Positions 1-10,918 of a stretch of 64,000 nucleotides of DNA are shown here, one piece after another; position 1 is the first letter of the stretch; the number at the start of each line of letters is the position of its first letter. The DNA is from Ananas comosus (lineage: Eukaryota; Streptophyta; Magnoliopsida; Poales; Bromeliaceae), in NCBI RefSeq assembly GCF_001540865.1, contig NC_033622.1:2251892-2315891 (forward strand), read 5' to 3'. The notes below the pieces were generated by a model. The model was given only the letters and a program-made list of their open reading frames with translations. It was not told the origin of the DNA and searched no databases. The translations under genes and the position numbers were made by a program.

Positions 1-461
1 ACCTCGCCCGCAACGCCGAGGACGGCGTCGACGCCGCCCGCTTCGCCGAGCTGCTCATGTCCTCCGGCGTCGTGCTCGACGACGCCGTGCGCTGGGTCAC
101 CTTCCACAGCGGCTACGACTTCGGCTACCTCCTCAAGCTCCTCACCTGCCGCAAGCTCCCGGAGACGCAGGCCGGGTTCTTCGCCCTCATCCGGATCTAC
201 TTCCCCACGGTATACGACATCAAACACCTCATGAAGTTCTGTAACAGCCTCCACGGTGGGCTCAACAAGCTCGCCGAGCTGCTCGACGTCGAGCGCGTCG
301 GAGTCTGCCACCAGGCCGGCTCCGACAGCCTCCTCACTTCCTGCACCTTCAGGAAGCTCAGGGAGTCCTTCTTTAACGGCTCCACCGAGAGATATGCCGG
401 CGTCTTGTACGGCCTCGGTGTCGAGAACGGTCTCGAGAACGGTCTGGATACCGCTCATTGA
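1..461 (+). CDS. CAF1: CCR4-associated factor 1 (CAF1) deadenylase, C-terminal part
   Basis: This is the 3' end of a gene that starts before the window; the frame runs from base 3 to the TGA at 459-461, giving 152 visible residues without an intron. CAF1 is the DEDD-family 3'-5' exoribonuclease of the CCR4-NOT complex and shortens mRNA poly(A) tails in the cytoplasm. The sequence shows the family motif [13 protein letters not shown], whose Asp is one of the metal ligands, the stretch [14 protein letters not shown], and the ExoIII-like motif [10 protein letters not shown], which carries the last catalytic His and Asp. The tail is short and ends soon after [13 protein letters not shown], as in plant CAF1 proteins. 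Codon third positions are very rich in G and C, unlike the AT-rich genes further on; this is common for intronless monocot CAF1 genes. The family assignment is very secure; which paralogue it is cannot be said. Confidence 0.95.
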   Translation, partial: LARNAEDGVDAARFAELLMSSGVVLDDAVRWVTFHSGYDFGYLLKLLTCRKLPETQAGFFALIRIYFPTVYDIKHLMKFCNSLHGGLNKLAELLDVERVGVCHQAGSDSLLTSCTFRKLRESFFNGSTERYAGVLYGLGVENGLENGLDTAH

Positions 462-1378
462 GTAAGAATAATGATAATAATCATCATCATCATAATGAAA
501 AAAAAAAAGAAATTGGTTTGGTGAATTGTGTTGGTTGATGCTTTCTCGTGTGATCTGCTTGATTGGTGTTGTGTTTCTAGTTACTTACCATGTTTCTGAA
601 GTTGATTTAACATTGATTGTTAAATCAACCATACCATACTTCGGTTCTTTGTGATCTCCACGACGGTATGAAACTTTGTTGGGATCTTCCTCTCCTGATT
701 GTAGTTTTTGATACCAATTGTTAGATTTAACAAATAATCCTAACATATCCGGATCGTTCTAGGACTCGGTGGGGTAATCGTAACAAGCTTAAACAGTAAT
801 ATGTTTCCCCTCCTTTGAGAGGCTCTTCATCCACTGCCGTTTGTTTCGGAGGTGGTGTATATCTTATTTGATTTTGCTGCATGTTCAGAATTTAATTATG
901 ATGACCGGAAAAATGATTCTTTTTTACTCTCATCTTATCTTCAATAAGCACTATTGAATATTCTTGATGGCAGTTTAGGGATTTTGCTCAGGTAAATTGA
1001 ATTCTGTGGATAGATTTATAAGTTGTTGTTCTTCAGAATTTTACATCATAGCGCATGCTAATTGTTTTTGGTAGCTTAGCTTTACAAAATTGGATCCTTA
1101 GAATTATTGTAGTCTCATTTGAAGGAGAAAAAATGTGTCTGTTTAGTACTAAATGTGATCAAGTTTGGCCATGATGTTCCTGTCACATTTGATTAACCGA
1201 GTAGAATAGGTGGAATTCATATAATAGCCTACTGATCTGATGTACTTATTATCGTGTTAGCAACTCTAGAAAGGATGTTTCTTATTCGAATTATTATGAG
1301 AACTTTGATAAATGCATGTTGGTGGATATCACTATCCTCATAAATCTACCTAAATGCTAATGGAACGATGGTGTTTGT
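462..1378. other. CAF1 3' flank, probable 3'UTR then nothing recognised
   Basis: AT-rich, with a short (ATA/ATC)n-like stretch at 470-497 and an A run directly after the stop codon. The first few hundred bases are presumably the CAF1 3'UTR, but I see no clear end. No ORF, RNA gene or repeat structure recognised in the rest. Confidence 0.4.
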
Positions 1379-1462
1379 GAGGCCTTGCATCCTAGGGAGT
1401 CACCCATCCTAGAACTGTTTTAATCCTAGCACGCTTAACTTTTTTAACCTCTTGAGCCTAAT
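1379..1462 (-). repeat. 5S-rRNA-like fragment, possibly from a Cassandra-type TRIM
   Basis: Read on the minus strand, this contains two blocks typical of the plant 5S rRNA gene in the right order and spacing: AAGTTAAGCGTGCT (bases 1428-1441) and GGATGGGTGAC (about 1399-1409, the box C area), followed by a degenerate CTCCTGGGAAGTCC-like end and a TTGCA-like trace near 1386. The part before the first block does not match 5S well. A 5S-derived segment inside an LTR is the mark of Cassandra TRIM elements, so a decayed Cassandra LTR is the likeliest source; a 5S-derived SINE3-like relic or 5S pseudogene is the alternative. It is not a functional 5S gene. Confidence 0.5.
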
Positions 1463-3042
1463 CACTGTCCAAATGCTATAGCCGACGGGTTACGAGATTT
1501 AGCTCTATTTTATCTCATATATAGAACTATTCTAAATACTGGGGGTGGCACGGTTTTGCACTCGTAAATAGATACCCCTTTTGTATTCCGACATCTGCTT
1601 TACTCTCTAGTAGTTCGGTCCTTAACATAGAGCTATGAAATTGATATTCCTAACTTCCATTTGGTCCTCGAACTTGCCATTGAATTTCGAATAAATTGTG
1701 AACGTCATAATAATTTGTCTTGTTAGAAATACTGTAAATAACAATCCATTTGTCTTGCTGTATTGGCCTTCTTCATTTTCTATTTTTAAATGTGCTATGT
1801 GTTTCTCACATGCTTAATTTCAATGACAAGTTTTCGAAGTAGCAATCCTAGGTAACAAAGTGCTAAATTTTGAACAAAGGGAAAAATCAGATATTAGATA
1901 TACATCAAAGTTTTTCTTTCTAATCTTAACTGTAGTAGTTATATCGGCAAAAATATGACCAGAGCAGTAGTTATAGCGACAAAAATAAGACCAAAGTGTA
2001 GTAAGTTTAAAAAGAAAATCATGAAGTATGCTACTGAAGTCCAATTTAGCTTTTAGTTACCACTTCAGAATGATGAAAGAACAACTATTGATGGATAAGA
2101 ACTACATAAGTGGGAGTATCTTTCATACCCTAGTTTTATAGTCCTCTGTGATGGGAGTATATAGAGCTACAGCAATTTGGCAAGAATTTTGATATATACT
2201 TCTCAGATTTAGAAGAAGTTTTACTGGACAAATTTCAGATGGATGATTCAATTGCTAGGAAATATAGAATATAGAATTTAGAAGTTTGTGTGTTTTATAC
2301 ATGTAGTATTCATTTAACTATGTGGAATGAGCTGACTCCAATTTGAAAGCGAGATTCAAATAGGTATTCATTTTCTACTGTTATTGTCATCTTTAGTTTG
2401 ATGTAAATTGACTTTCTCTTGGTCAGGATTTGAGGATATGGATTCTGTGTAAGCTTAATTGCATTCTTCGTGTGTATTGCTTGTTCTGCTTCTTCCTTGT
2501 GTCGCCTAACACGGGAACAAGTGACAGTTCAAACAAACTTTGCTGTGCAGAATTAAGACGACATTTTTACACCTGCTTCATGGTAAATTTGGGATTACAT
2601 TTTGTTTTCGTGATTGTGATTCAGATGCATCGTGCTTTTTTTCTTTTCTTTTCTTTTTTTTTTTGTTTTCTTTTCCCAGAATGAAGGCAGATCATGCCCA
2701 TTAGAGTTCAATGAAATCTTTGGTTCATTCAAAATCCATGTTCAAATGGGTTAATGAAATGTATAGAATTATGGAAACACTGGAGAATGCCAAATTGGGC
2801 CGAGTACATGTTCTATTTTTGTTATTTTTGTTGTTAGTTTGGCCTTGAATTAGAGACATCACTGATTCCGAGCTCTCTCAAATATTCACTTTGTGGTTGC
2901 ACGTGAAAATACACATGCAACTGTAATAATCAAATAAGGCGCTATTTATAGTGCACTTTAATTTCTCAATTTGAAAGCACGTATATGTAAAATTTAAGGT
3001 GACTTATTTAATTTGGTTTGATTTTAATAAGTATATAGTAAA
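1463..3042. other. Intergenic, nothing recognised
   Basis: AT-rich single-copy-looking sequence. It has a pyrimidine tract at about 2636-2675. The short ORFs here show no family features. Confidence 0.4.
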
Positions 3043-3283
3043 TAGTGTAGAGCTAGTATAAAGTAGTTGGTGCTTTCAATTTTTTAGCCCTTAGATTAAA
3101 GATTCTACGGTTGGGATGATAGCGGTCCCTTTAGAGTTGAGTGGTCCCCCAGGATTGAGTAGTCCCATTGGTTAATAATATTAATCCAACGGTTAGAAAT
3201 GATCAATGGGGTTGATTTAAGAGCTAAAAAATCGGAAGCGCTAACTATTTTATGCTTCCGATAGTATAGTAGCTCTACTCTAA
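3043..3283. mobile_element. Short inverted-repeat MITE
   Basis: About 240 bp. The left end TAGAGCTAGTATAAAG and the right end TAGTATAGTAGCTCTACTC are imperfect inverted repeats. The inner arms also pair (GGTGCTTTC..TTTTTTAGC against GCTAAAAAATCGGAAGCGC). The end sequence GTATAGTAGCTCTACTCT also occurs at the right ends of the longer palindromic elements at 3361 and 9221, which suggests one related group. No coding capacity. Confidence 0.6.
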
Positions 3284-3294
3284 TAAATAAATCC

Positions 3295-3295
<1 letters not shown>

Positions 3296-3360
<65 letters not shown>
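3296..3360. repeat. Compound microsatellite (TA)n(GA)n
   Basis: (TA)n at about 3296-3320 runs straight into (AG)20 up to 3360, which abuts the next MITE. Confidence 0.95.
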
Positions 3361-3363
<3 letters not shown>

Positions 3364-3893
3364 GGCTACTATACTCTTGAGTATAGAGCTCTTCGTATTC
3401 ATAAGTTGTTTTTGGTGATGGAGCTTCTGAATTGACGATCCACTTCGTTAAATATGATCTAGAGTATTTGAAACTTTTAGAAAATAAATTTTGTATTTTT
3501 TTTTAATCATAATAAAGTTTATCAAGCAGGCATAAAATGAACCGTCAAAATCGAACGACGTTCTAAAAATGAATGATCTGATCCTTCAATTTAAGATAGA
3601 GTTATTGATCTTTATGTAGATAGTGAATAGAATTTTTTATGAAAAATTCAGCTTATTCTAATTCTTTTATATGGTTAAACTAGCAAGTATTTCATACCGG
3701 TCGTTAAAAATTATTAATTTTGTGATTTTTTGATTGTAGTGTAAATAATATTGAAAAATTATGAAATTTGATTTTAGAAATTTTAAATATTTTAGATAAT
3801 GTTTAACGGTATCGATCATCGATTCAGAAGTTCTATCATCGAAAATGATTTATAAGTACGAGGGTAATCATGCTTATAAGAGTATAGCAGTCG

Positions 3894-3897
<4 letters not shown>
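3361..3897. mobile_element. Long palindromic MITE, family A copy 1
   Basis: About 540 bp between (GA)n and (TA)n. The left arm (GGGCTACTATACTCTTGAGTA, then TAAGTTGTTTTTGGTGATGG) pairs along almost its full length with the right arm (ATCATCGAAAATGATTTATAAG, then AAGAGTATAGCAGTCGGAC). The centre has conserved blocks such as TAGAGTATTTGAAACTTTTAG against its complement. Copies of the same family lie at 9221-9765 and 54008-54472. No ORF. This is a full-length imperfect hairpin. Confidence 0.7.
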
Positions 3898-3930
<33 letters not shown>

Positions 3931-3932
<2 letters not shown>

Positions 3933-4126
3933 TCAAGTTCAAATGACATATGTGTAATGGTGAACAGTGTTACACTCTTTTTGGGCCGTAGATCTAAATA
4001 AAATCCAAGGATCCAGCAATGGCAACTTTTTTAACTTGTCATTGAGTTGAGATCAAATAGTTGTCATATCTCTCACCATCACTTTAATGCCTGACGCGAT
4101 CTCGCACTAGCACACACACACACACA

Positions 4127-4165
<39 letters not shown>

Positions 4166-4283
4166 CAATATCTTTTGGTGCATGCATTCATGATTTTTTT
4201 TTTCTCCTTCTTGGCCTGAACTTTGCATCTCTATACTCCTTTCACTTACTCGCAACATACATTAGAAGGGATAAAGAATCTGA
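3931..4283 (+). repeat. MULE left terminal inverted repeat
   Basis: Matches the reverse complement of 8203-8619 over its length, with indels. Shared blocks include CAAATGACATATGTG, GGCCCGTAGATCTAAA-like, CCAGCAATGGCAA, TTTTGGTGCATGCATTCATG and ACATTAGAAGGGATAAAG. It contains (CA)n(CT)n at about 4109-4162. Confidence 0.88.
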
Positions 4284-5099
4284 TGCCTTAACCATTTCTC
4301 TATACAACATGTATGGTAAATTAACTAGACACTTTTTTCTTTCCTTTCTTTTTTAATTTTGTGGCAATAGATATTACGGATTTTTTTTGTTTTATATTTA
4401 AAGAAATTTTTTGTCTGTTTATAGTTACTAAAATTTTTAACCTATTCTCGTTATTTTATATGCATTATCAATTAAAGTTTCTTTTTCTAAGATTTAACTA
4501 AATTAGATAACTAAAAGTAACTAAACAAAATATTGCCATTTTAAAATATCCGGTAATGTTTTCTTTTTATTTTGGCATCCTTTAATTTTAATTAATTATT
4601 TGATTTAGTTAATTTTTAGATCAAATGGGATTTATAAAAAATTAGCTGTTTGTTGGTTATTATGTCATCATCATTTAAAAATTTCATAATTCTATCAACT
4701 GCAAAGTGTCTAATAATTAAATAATAGAGTTACATCCAAACTTAGCAAAATATCTCTATACATTTTACCTTTTTTCTCCTTTCATGATGTTCTATCTTTC
4801 ATTGAATTACTTGTTTAACCACATGAAATTATTTTGTATTGTGTTTTATTTTATTTTATTTTTTTTCTGTTGAGCTTATGTATGTGTGTTCTTGTTGGAT
4901 GTTCTTTTCTAAATAATTCATAGTTTGCAAAAGTTTACTTTGGAACTTTTTTGTCCAGAACAGTGGCTAAATGTTGTATGGGGAATTCATCACCAACTGT
5001 TATTCCAATTGCTTGTACTATGATGATGCCAATACTACATATAAAGAGACAAAAATGCAAAATGTACCAATCTTGAAACTAATTCGAAAAATATATATC

Positions 5100-7275
5100 A
5101 AATGCCTCTGTTGACGAATCAATGAAACATATGATTGAATGGGTTTATAAACTTTTGTGATGTTGTGAGAATTTCTACAAGTCTTTGCAAACAGCACGGT
5201 TTTGGTATTCGTATTCGGACAAGTCAAACAGGCTTTCGAAGTAATGAATTAGAAGTCGTATATATGTATGTGTGTTCGAAGGCCATCATAAGAGAGATTT
5301 CAAATTGAAGAGAGCACAAATAGGATGGAAAAATATAGGAGGAGTGTTCACTATAAGAACTGTTGTGGGGCACTATTTTAAGATAGACGAGTAAGAATAG
5401 TACAACTTGGGTTGTAAATCATTCAAAAATGGAGCACAATCATAGTATGATTAGCCCTAAAAGTGTGTCATATCTAAGATGTCATAGAAAAATGACTTCC
5501 ACAGTTAGCCTTGTTGAAAAGTTTGAGAAGAAGGAATTCCCACAGGGCAAAGTTGCATCAATATTTATATATGTTGCATTAACAATTCTCTAATAGGGAT
5601 TGTTGGAACATCTTAAAACTTAAGAGAAAGGACTTGGATAATGGAGATGCAAAGCAGTCTAAGTTATTTTTAAAGAAGCAGGCTGAAGATCCGAATTTCT
5701 TATGTATGCTATTCAGATGTGATTGTGCATGCTCGGATTAGTAACTTATTTTGGTGACTGCTCGGATCTTCGTTTGGCTGATGAATATTTTGGTGATGTT
5801 GTTACATTTTGACAAAAACAAAATAAACAAAGGTAACATGCCATTTGCCCTTTTGTTGGATTAATCAATCAATCGTCAATAGATTTTATATTTGTTGTGC
5901 TTTGTTACAGATGAATCTGACAAAAGTTTTATTTGGTATTTGAAAACTTGGCTGAGAGGCAAATGCATGGAATAGTCCACCATACTGGTATTATGATCAA
6001 TTTGCTATTGAGCAGCTGTGAGAAAATGTTTCAGAGTGTAGTTAGCCGTACCCCCGCCCCCTCGTTTTATCGTTCGATTAAAAATTTCCAGGAACAGTTG
6101 TCACGATTATATATCATAAAAACTCTGACTTCTAAGCGTGAATTAAAAAAGATGATCGTAATCTACTTACTATAGAAGAGTTTGAAAAGGCATTGGACAT
6201 GAACTGATGATTCACGATGCTTAGAAGAATGATTGGCTTCAAGGTCTTTAGCAAGATTAGAGAGTTTGGATACCTGGTGTTAACCGAGCGACCCTTTTTG
6301 CGGGAATGATACACCCAAAGAAGTGAAAGCATCAACGCATTTTTTTGATTCTTTTGTAATTTCAACACTTCATTAAAGAGTTTGCCAAGTATGGAAAGGC
6401 AGTGTAAGTTATGAAAAAAAAGAATGAAGATTTTATTCAAGGCACAAATCAACGCATGTTAAGAATTGGGTCCAAAATAGAGGCTAAAGATGCAGCATCA
6501 ATTTACACAAGAATATTTTTAACATTTTTCAAATGAGTTTGTTAAAGACTTTCACTTACAAGGGAAAAGGTTGAAAAGAATGGCTCGTGATTTGTCAATA
6601 CAAAGTGTTGAGTTTGCTTTATCTCAGGATATTGTTGTTGTTTGTCGTAGAATTAGACTACAAAGCTGGTAGTTGTGGAATGTCATCATCTTTGAATTTA
6701 TGGGTATTTGTGCAGGCAAATTTAGCAGGTTTTTCATTTGAAGAATAATTTTTGAATTTCCTTAGCGTTACGTTTGTACACGTGGACAAAGGAAGCAATA
6801 TAGAGTATTGATGTATGGACATAGAATCGGTGTCGAAAATTGATCCTCATTTCGTGCTAGCATTACGAGAACTGAATATATGTCGTTATTGGAACAATTT
6901 GTCTTGTATTGGCTGAGAAATCGATGAGAATTTTATAGAAGTTATCAATTGCCGATTGAGTCAACTTTGCACGAAGGTTTTGTATGATGGAGAATCAATT
7001 TTGTATGTAATGAAATTGATTGACACAAGCAAAATGATAAGATCAACATGTGCACCAAACAGAGAAATGAAGTCAATATAAGTGATGACAGTGTATCGCA
7101 AACAAAGTCGTAAAAAAGTTACCGAGAAGGAGTCACAACAGTGGGAGCATAAAAGTGGTCTTGGATCTCGTGTGGCTCGTGTAGCAGCAAAAAGAAGATC
7201 GATGTCAGTTGTGCGGGGATATGTCATAATAAGCGTAGTTTAAGGAGAAAGAAGATCATTCAAATGTGTAAATCA
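5100..7275 (+). pseudogene. Decayed FAR1/FHY3-type MULE transposase
   Basis: Translation in all three plus frames shows a scrambled but ordered FAR1-family protein. In order: the FAR1 DNA-binding region (QHGFGIRIRTS at about 5185, then MEHNHSM and YLRCHRKMTSTV at 5430-5500); a GDAKQSKLFLKKQAEDPNF block (5644) that precedes the MULE domain; the transposase core (NLFW at 5748, LADEYFGDVVTF-like at 5777, NMPFA-like at 5837, DESDKSFIWYLKTWL-like at 5910); the QRSESINAFF motif (about 6313); a SWIM-type zinc-finger trace with FEFMGILCRQ near 6690; YVLHRWTKEA-like near 6770; and a C-terminal CQLCGDMSHNK zinc-knuckle trace (about 7205). Stops and frameshifts occur in every block, so it is non-functional. 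Limits are approximate. It lies inside the TIRs of the 3931-8619 element, which explains its presence. Confidence 0.85.
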
Positions 7276-8202
7276 TCTGTAGTTGAAAATTATAACGTTC
7301 ATGTGGATATTTGTATATTCTATATTTTGTGTAAAGTATTTACTACAAATATCTTTTTTTTATTTGAAATTGGATGTTAACTTAGTGATTTGTGTTAACT
7401 AACTAAATGTTTTCTCAATTTTCAATCTTTTAAATATTCTTTCAGGTACACACTTTTGTACTTACTATAAGCAGGTTAAATAGGAGCAAAGATGCTTTGC
7501 ACAGTGATTAGAAGGCAAGTGACATATCATTTAAATATACATTTTCACTTTTATTTAGATTGCAAGTTGCTGACTTGTTTTTTTATATTTGATCTTTGCA
7601 GGTGTTTTTGTGTTTGTTTTGTTAAATTATAATTCCATAGAATATTGTTAGCTATGATATTTTTTGACTCATGAATGTAAACGTTTAAGATTGTCGATGA
7701 TTTTCAGGTTTTGTTAATTAACTCAATTTAATATATAGGTTGAAATACAATCTGAAAGGTGATATTTTTTTCTATTTAGAATGGTTTGAAATAGTTAAAG
7801 TGATGAAACTTATGAAGTTGTTTCTTTTTGGTGGGGGGGTGTTTGAGCATGAAAGTTTACATAATTTTTTTATCCAATACTCATGTATAAGTTTGTTACT
7901 CTAATTATTACATTAATTTGTATCGGTGCACAAAAAAATTCGTTGGTTTTAAAAGTGTCGAAACCTATATTGAAGTTTAACAGTATAAACATATATTATA
8001 AAAGGGTTATTGCTATAATTTGCCCTTATATTACTTAATCTGTTAATAATTTCTAAAATTTTATTTATTTTAATGTTAATGTGTTATGATAGTCAATTAA
8101 ATTTGATTTTTTTATAAAATTAAATTTAGTGTATTAAAATCAATTGCAACAATCTAGTTAATTTGAATTAACTGAATTTTACTAAATTCAGTGTATTAAA
8201 AT

Positions 8203-8619
8203 TCAGATTCTTTATCCTTCTAATGTATGTGTGCGGAGTAAGTGAAAGGTAGTTAGAGCTGCAAAGTTCAGCCAAGAAGGAGAAAAAAAATCATGAATGC
8301 ATGCACCAAAAGAATATTAGGAAGAGAGAGAGAAGGCGAGAGGGAGGCTTAGAGTGGAGGAAGATTCGAAAGAGAGAGACATGGGGAATACCACCCCGGG
8401 GGGAGTCTGTGATGATGGTATTGTGTAGTGCAGTAATCGAAGTCATGGATTAAAAGTGATGTGAGAGAATAATTTGCACAATATTTATTCAATTCAAGGA
8501 CCAGTTAAAAAGTTTGCCATTGCTGGATATTGGATTATATTTTAGATCTACGGGCCAAAAGACCTACGAAGCGCCTGTGTAAATTGTTCACCAATCACAT
8601 ATGTCATTTGATTGACTTG
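8203..8619 (-). repeat. MULE right terminal inverted repeat
   Basis: Partner of the left TIR at 3931-4283. The (GA)-rich stretch at 8323-8395 corresponds to the (CT)n of the left arm. It is longer by about 65 bases owing to indels in the microsatellite part and an insertion near 8395-8440. Confidence 0.88.
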
Positions 8620-8627
8620 TATATATG

Positions 8628-8941
8628 AGTTATAGCTAATACTATTATAGTTAGGAGAGGAGAGATCCGAAGTAGTTGGAGAGAGACATGAATAGGCCGG
8701 ACGTGCGCAGAGAGATGGGAGAGAGGAGGCGTGGCGGCGGGGTGAAGGTGCGCCGTTGCGGGGCGTAGCGGAGCCCAACCCGGTGCGGCACGCGGGAGAG
8801 GAAGGCGACTGAGGTACTGTGACTTTCGGGCCGAAATGATGGAGTGAGGCGATGGGACAGGGGCGTCGTCCAAACGGAACATAAGGCAGATGCAGGGGAC
8901 TATACGACTGCGAGAGAGAGGAGAGAGGTCGGTCAATTACT
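8628..8941. other. GC-rich segment of unknown origin
   Basis: A roughly 250-base island (about 8690-8940) much richer in G and C than its surroundings, purine-biased on the plus strand. A 135-codon frame is open on the minus strand but its translation is low-complexity P/S/R-rich, and an overlapping frame is open over the same bases. I do not call a gene. It might be a relic of captured promoter or 5'UTR sequence. Confidence 0.3.
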
Positions 8942-9141
8942 ATCGATAGTACCAAAGCCCTGTATATTGAGGTTTTCTAGCATTTAGTTACCTGGAATAT
9001 TTCCACCATTAAGTTATATATTTAACAACATCACTCACCTAGGGGATCAATATCAGTAACCGTGGACACTATCATCTAATCGCACTTAATCAATCAAGGC
9101 GCAAAACTCAATAGACAAGGACTTGGTAACTATTGATAGTG
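8942..9141. mobile_element. Small MITE, diverged family D
   Basis: About 200 bp with imperfect inverted ends: CTATCGATAGTACCAAAGCC at the left, and GACTTGGTAACTATTGATAG near the right end. The interior (AACATCACTCACCTA, then TCTAATCGCACTTAATCAATCAAGG) resembles family D elements at 10405 and 34751, where the equivalent blocks are AACCACCCACTC and CGCACATTTATTAATCCAAGG. Confidence 0.5.
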
Positions 9142-9220
9142 TATCAGTTAAGCATAATTATTATATTATATAATAATGTTATATATATATATATAATAGT
9201 ATAGTAGCTCTACTCTATAT

Positions 9221-9765
9221 GAGTCCGGCTACTATACTATTATGAGTACGATCGCCCTCGTACTCATAAGTTGTTTTCGATGATAGAGCTTCCGAATCGA
9301 CGATCCACACCACTAAATATTATCTAGAGTATTTAAAACTTCTAGAAATCAAATTTCATAATTTTTCAACATCATTTACCTTACGATCAAAAGCTTACAA
9401 AATTGACAATTTTTAACAGCCGGTATGAGATACTTGCTAGTTTAACGGTGTAAAAGAATCAAAATAGGTTGTATTTTTGATAGAAAATTCTATTCACTAC
9501 CTAGATAAAGATCAATAACTCCAATCTTAAATTAAAGAATCTGATCATTCATTTTTAGGACGTCGTTCGATTTTGACCGTTCATTTTATGCTCGTTTGAT
9601 CGACTTTATTATGATTTCGAAAAATTACGAAATTTAATTTTTAGGGGTTTCAAATACTCTAGATCATATTTAACGGAGTGGATCGTCGATTCGGAAGCCC
9701 CATCATCGAAAACAACTTATGAGTATGAATGACGCAATACTCATAACAGTATAGTAGCTCTACTC
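9221..9765. mobile_element. Long palindromic MITE, family A copy 2
   Basis: About 545 bp in (TA)n/(TC)n context. It starts GAGTCCGGCTACTATACT; its left arm (CTCATAAGTTGTTTTCGATG, CGAATCGACGATCCAC) pairs with the right arm (GTGGATCGTCGATTCGG, CATCATCGAAAACAACTTATG). It is very close in sequence to the truncated copy at 54008, so the family moved fairly recently. Confidence 0.75.
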
Positions 9766-9789
9766 TCTCTCTCTATATATATATATATA

Positions 9790-9821
<32 letters not shown>

Positions 9822-9822
<1 letters not shown>

Positions 9823-10356
9823 TGGGCTGGTATGCTTCTGGAAGCGCGGAGCCCTCCGTGCTTCCAAGTTGTTTTTGATGTTCAGACTTTCAAATCGACG
9901 ATCGACTCCGTCAGAGTTGATCTAGAGTATTTGAAGTACCTAGAAAATAAATTTTGTAATTTTTTGATATCATTTGCCTAGTGATCGAAGGGGCTCAAAA
10001 TCAATAATTTTAATGGCCGTGGTGAGCCGTTTGCAAGTTTAACGGTCTAGAAATATCCAAATTACATGAAATTTTGATAGAAAATTCTTTATACCATATA
10101 AAACAAGATCAATAACTTTGATCTAAAATTTTAATGTCATATCATCATATTTTGTAAGATTTTTATTTTCAGCCGTTGATTTTGAATCACTTCGATCACT
10201 AGGCAAATGATATCGAAAAATCGCAAAATTTATTTTCTAGATATTTCAAATACTCTAGATCAAGTTTAATGGAGCCGATCGTCGATTCAAAAGTCCGAAC
10301 ATTAAAAACAACTTGGAAGCACAGAACGCTCCGTGCTTTTAGAAGCATATCAGACG

Positions 10357-10360
<4 letters not shown>
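9822..10360. mobile_element. Long palindromic MITE, family B copy 1
   Basis: About 540 bp between (GA)n and (TA)n. Terminal arms are GGGCTGGTATGCTTCTGGAAG with CTCCGTGCTTCCAAGTTG at the left, against CAACTTGGAAGCACAGAACG and CTTTTAGAAGCATATCAGAC at the right. Inner arms pair too (AATCGACGATCGACTCCG against GGAGCCGATCGTCGATTC). The middle block (GATCGAAGGGGCTCAAAATC, and GTTTAACGGTCTAGAAATAT) is shared with the other B copies and distantly with families A and C. Confidence 0.72.
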
Positions 10361-10408
<48 letters not shown>

Positions 10409-10634
10409 CGGCTATGGTACTTGTACAAGTACCAAGCACTTTGTGCTTGTGAATTTTTTATCGTTAGATCTACGCCTTTGATCATTTTCACCTGTTAGAT
10501 TATACTATTCAACTAACCACCCACTCAATTCAAGAGGGTCTACATCATCCTAACCGCACATTTATTAATCCAAGGGCTAAAAACTTATAAGCACAAATGA
10601 CTTGGTACTTTTAAAAGCATAGGAGCTCAATTCT
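10361..10634. mobile_element. (TA)n tract and family D MITE copy 1
   Basis: (TA)n fills 10361-10404. The element (10405-10634, about 230 bp) starts GTCCGGCTATGGTACTTGTA and ends GGTACTTTTAAAAGCATAGG then AGCTCAATTC, followed by (TA)n again. The two ends are imperfect inverted repeats, including GTACCAAGCACTTTGTGCTTG against TAAGCACAAATGACTTGGTAC. Other copies: 34751-34960 and 55591-55782. Confidence 0.65.
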
Positions 10635-10918
10635 ATATATATATATATATATACTTTTTCTTTTGATGTTCTTCCTCCTTGCATATAAGAATCTATTGTC
10701 TATTATATACATCTTTCCATTGCATTGAGGGCGCATTCGTCCCCACCATCCTGTGAATATAATTAAGAATTTTGTTTTTTTTTTTTTCGGATTTTAACAT
10801 TTTGTTCATTCCGTACGTAATTTTATCAGTAATGTAAATTACCAATACCGCATAATTAATATAAAAATATTATAGAATTTTATTCTAAAATTTTTAGGGT
10901 TAAAGTTCTGTACTTATC

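Larger units (their letters stand above)
3931..8619. mobile_element. Mutator-like element (MULE) with long TIRs and dead FAR1-type transposase
   Basis: 4.7 kb bounded by about 0.35-0.42-kb terminal inverted repeats (3931-4283 and 8203-8619). It is flanked by TATATATG at 3923-3930 and again at 8620-8627, a plausible 8-9 bp target duplication, although the (TA)n context makes this less certain. Long TIRs, an 8-9 bp duplication and an internal FAR1/FHY3-related transposase are typical of Jittery/Hop-type MULEs, the group from which the plant light-signalling factors FAR1 and FHY3 were domesticated. The transposase is broken by many stops and frameshifts, so the element cannot move by itself, though its ends might still be recognised in trans. 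Confidence 0.85.

Noticed and set aside
8548..8955. 135-codon reverse-strand frame
   Set aside because: Two overlapping frames are both open over a GC-rich, purine-biased stretch; the protein is P/S/R-rich without domains and crosses the MULE border.
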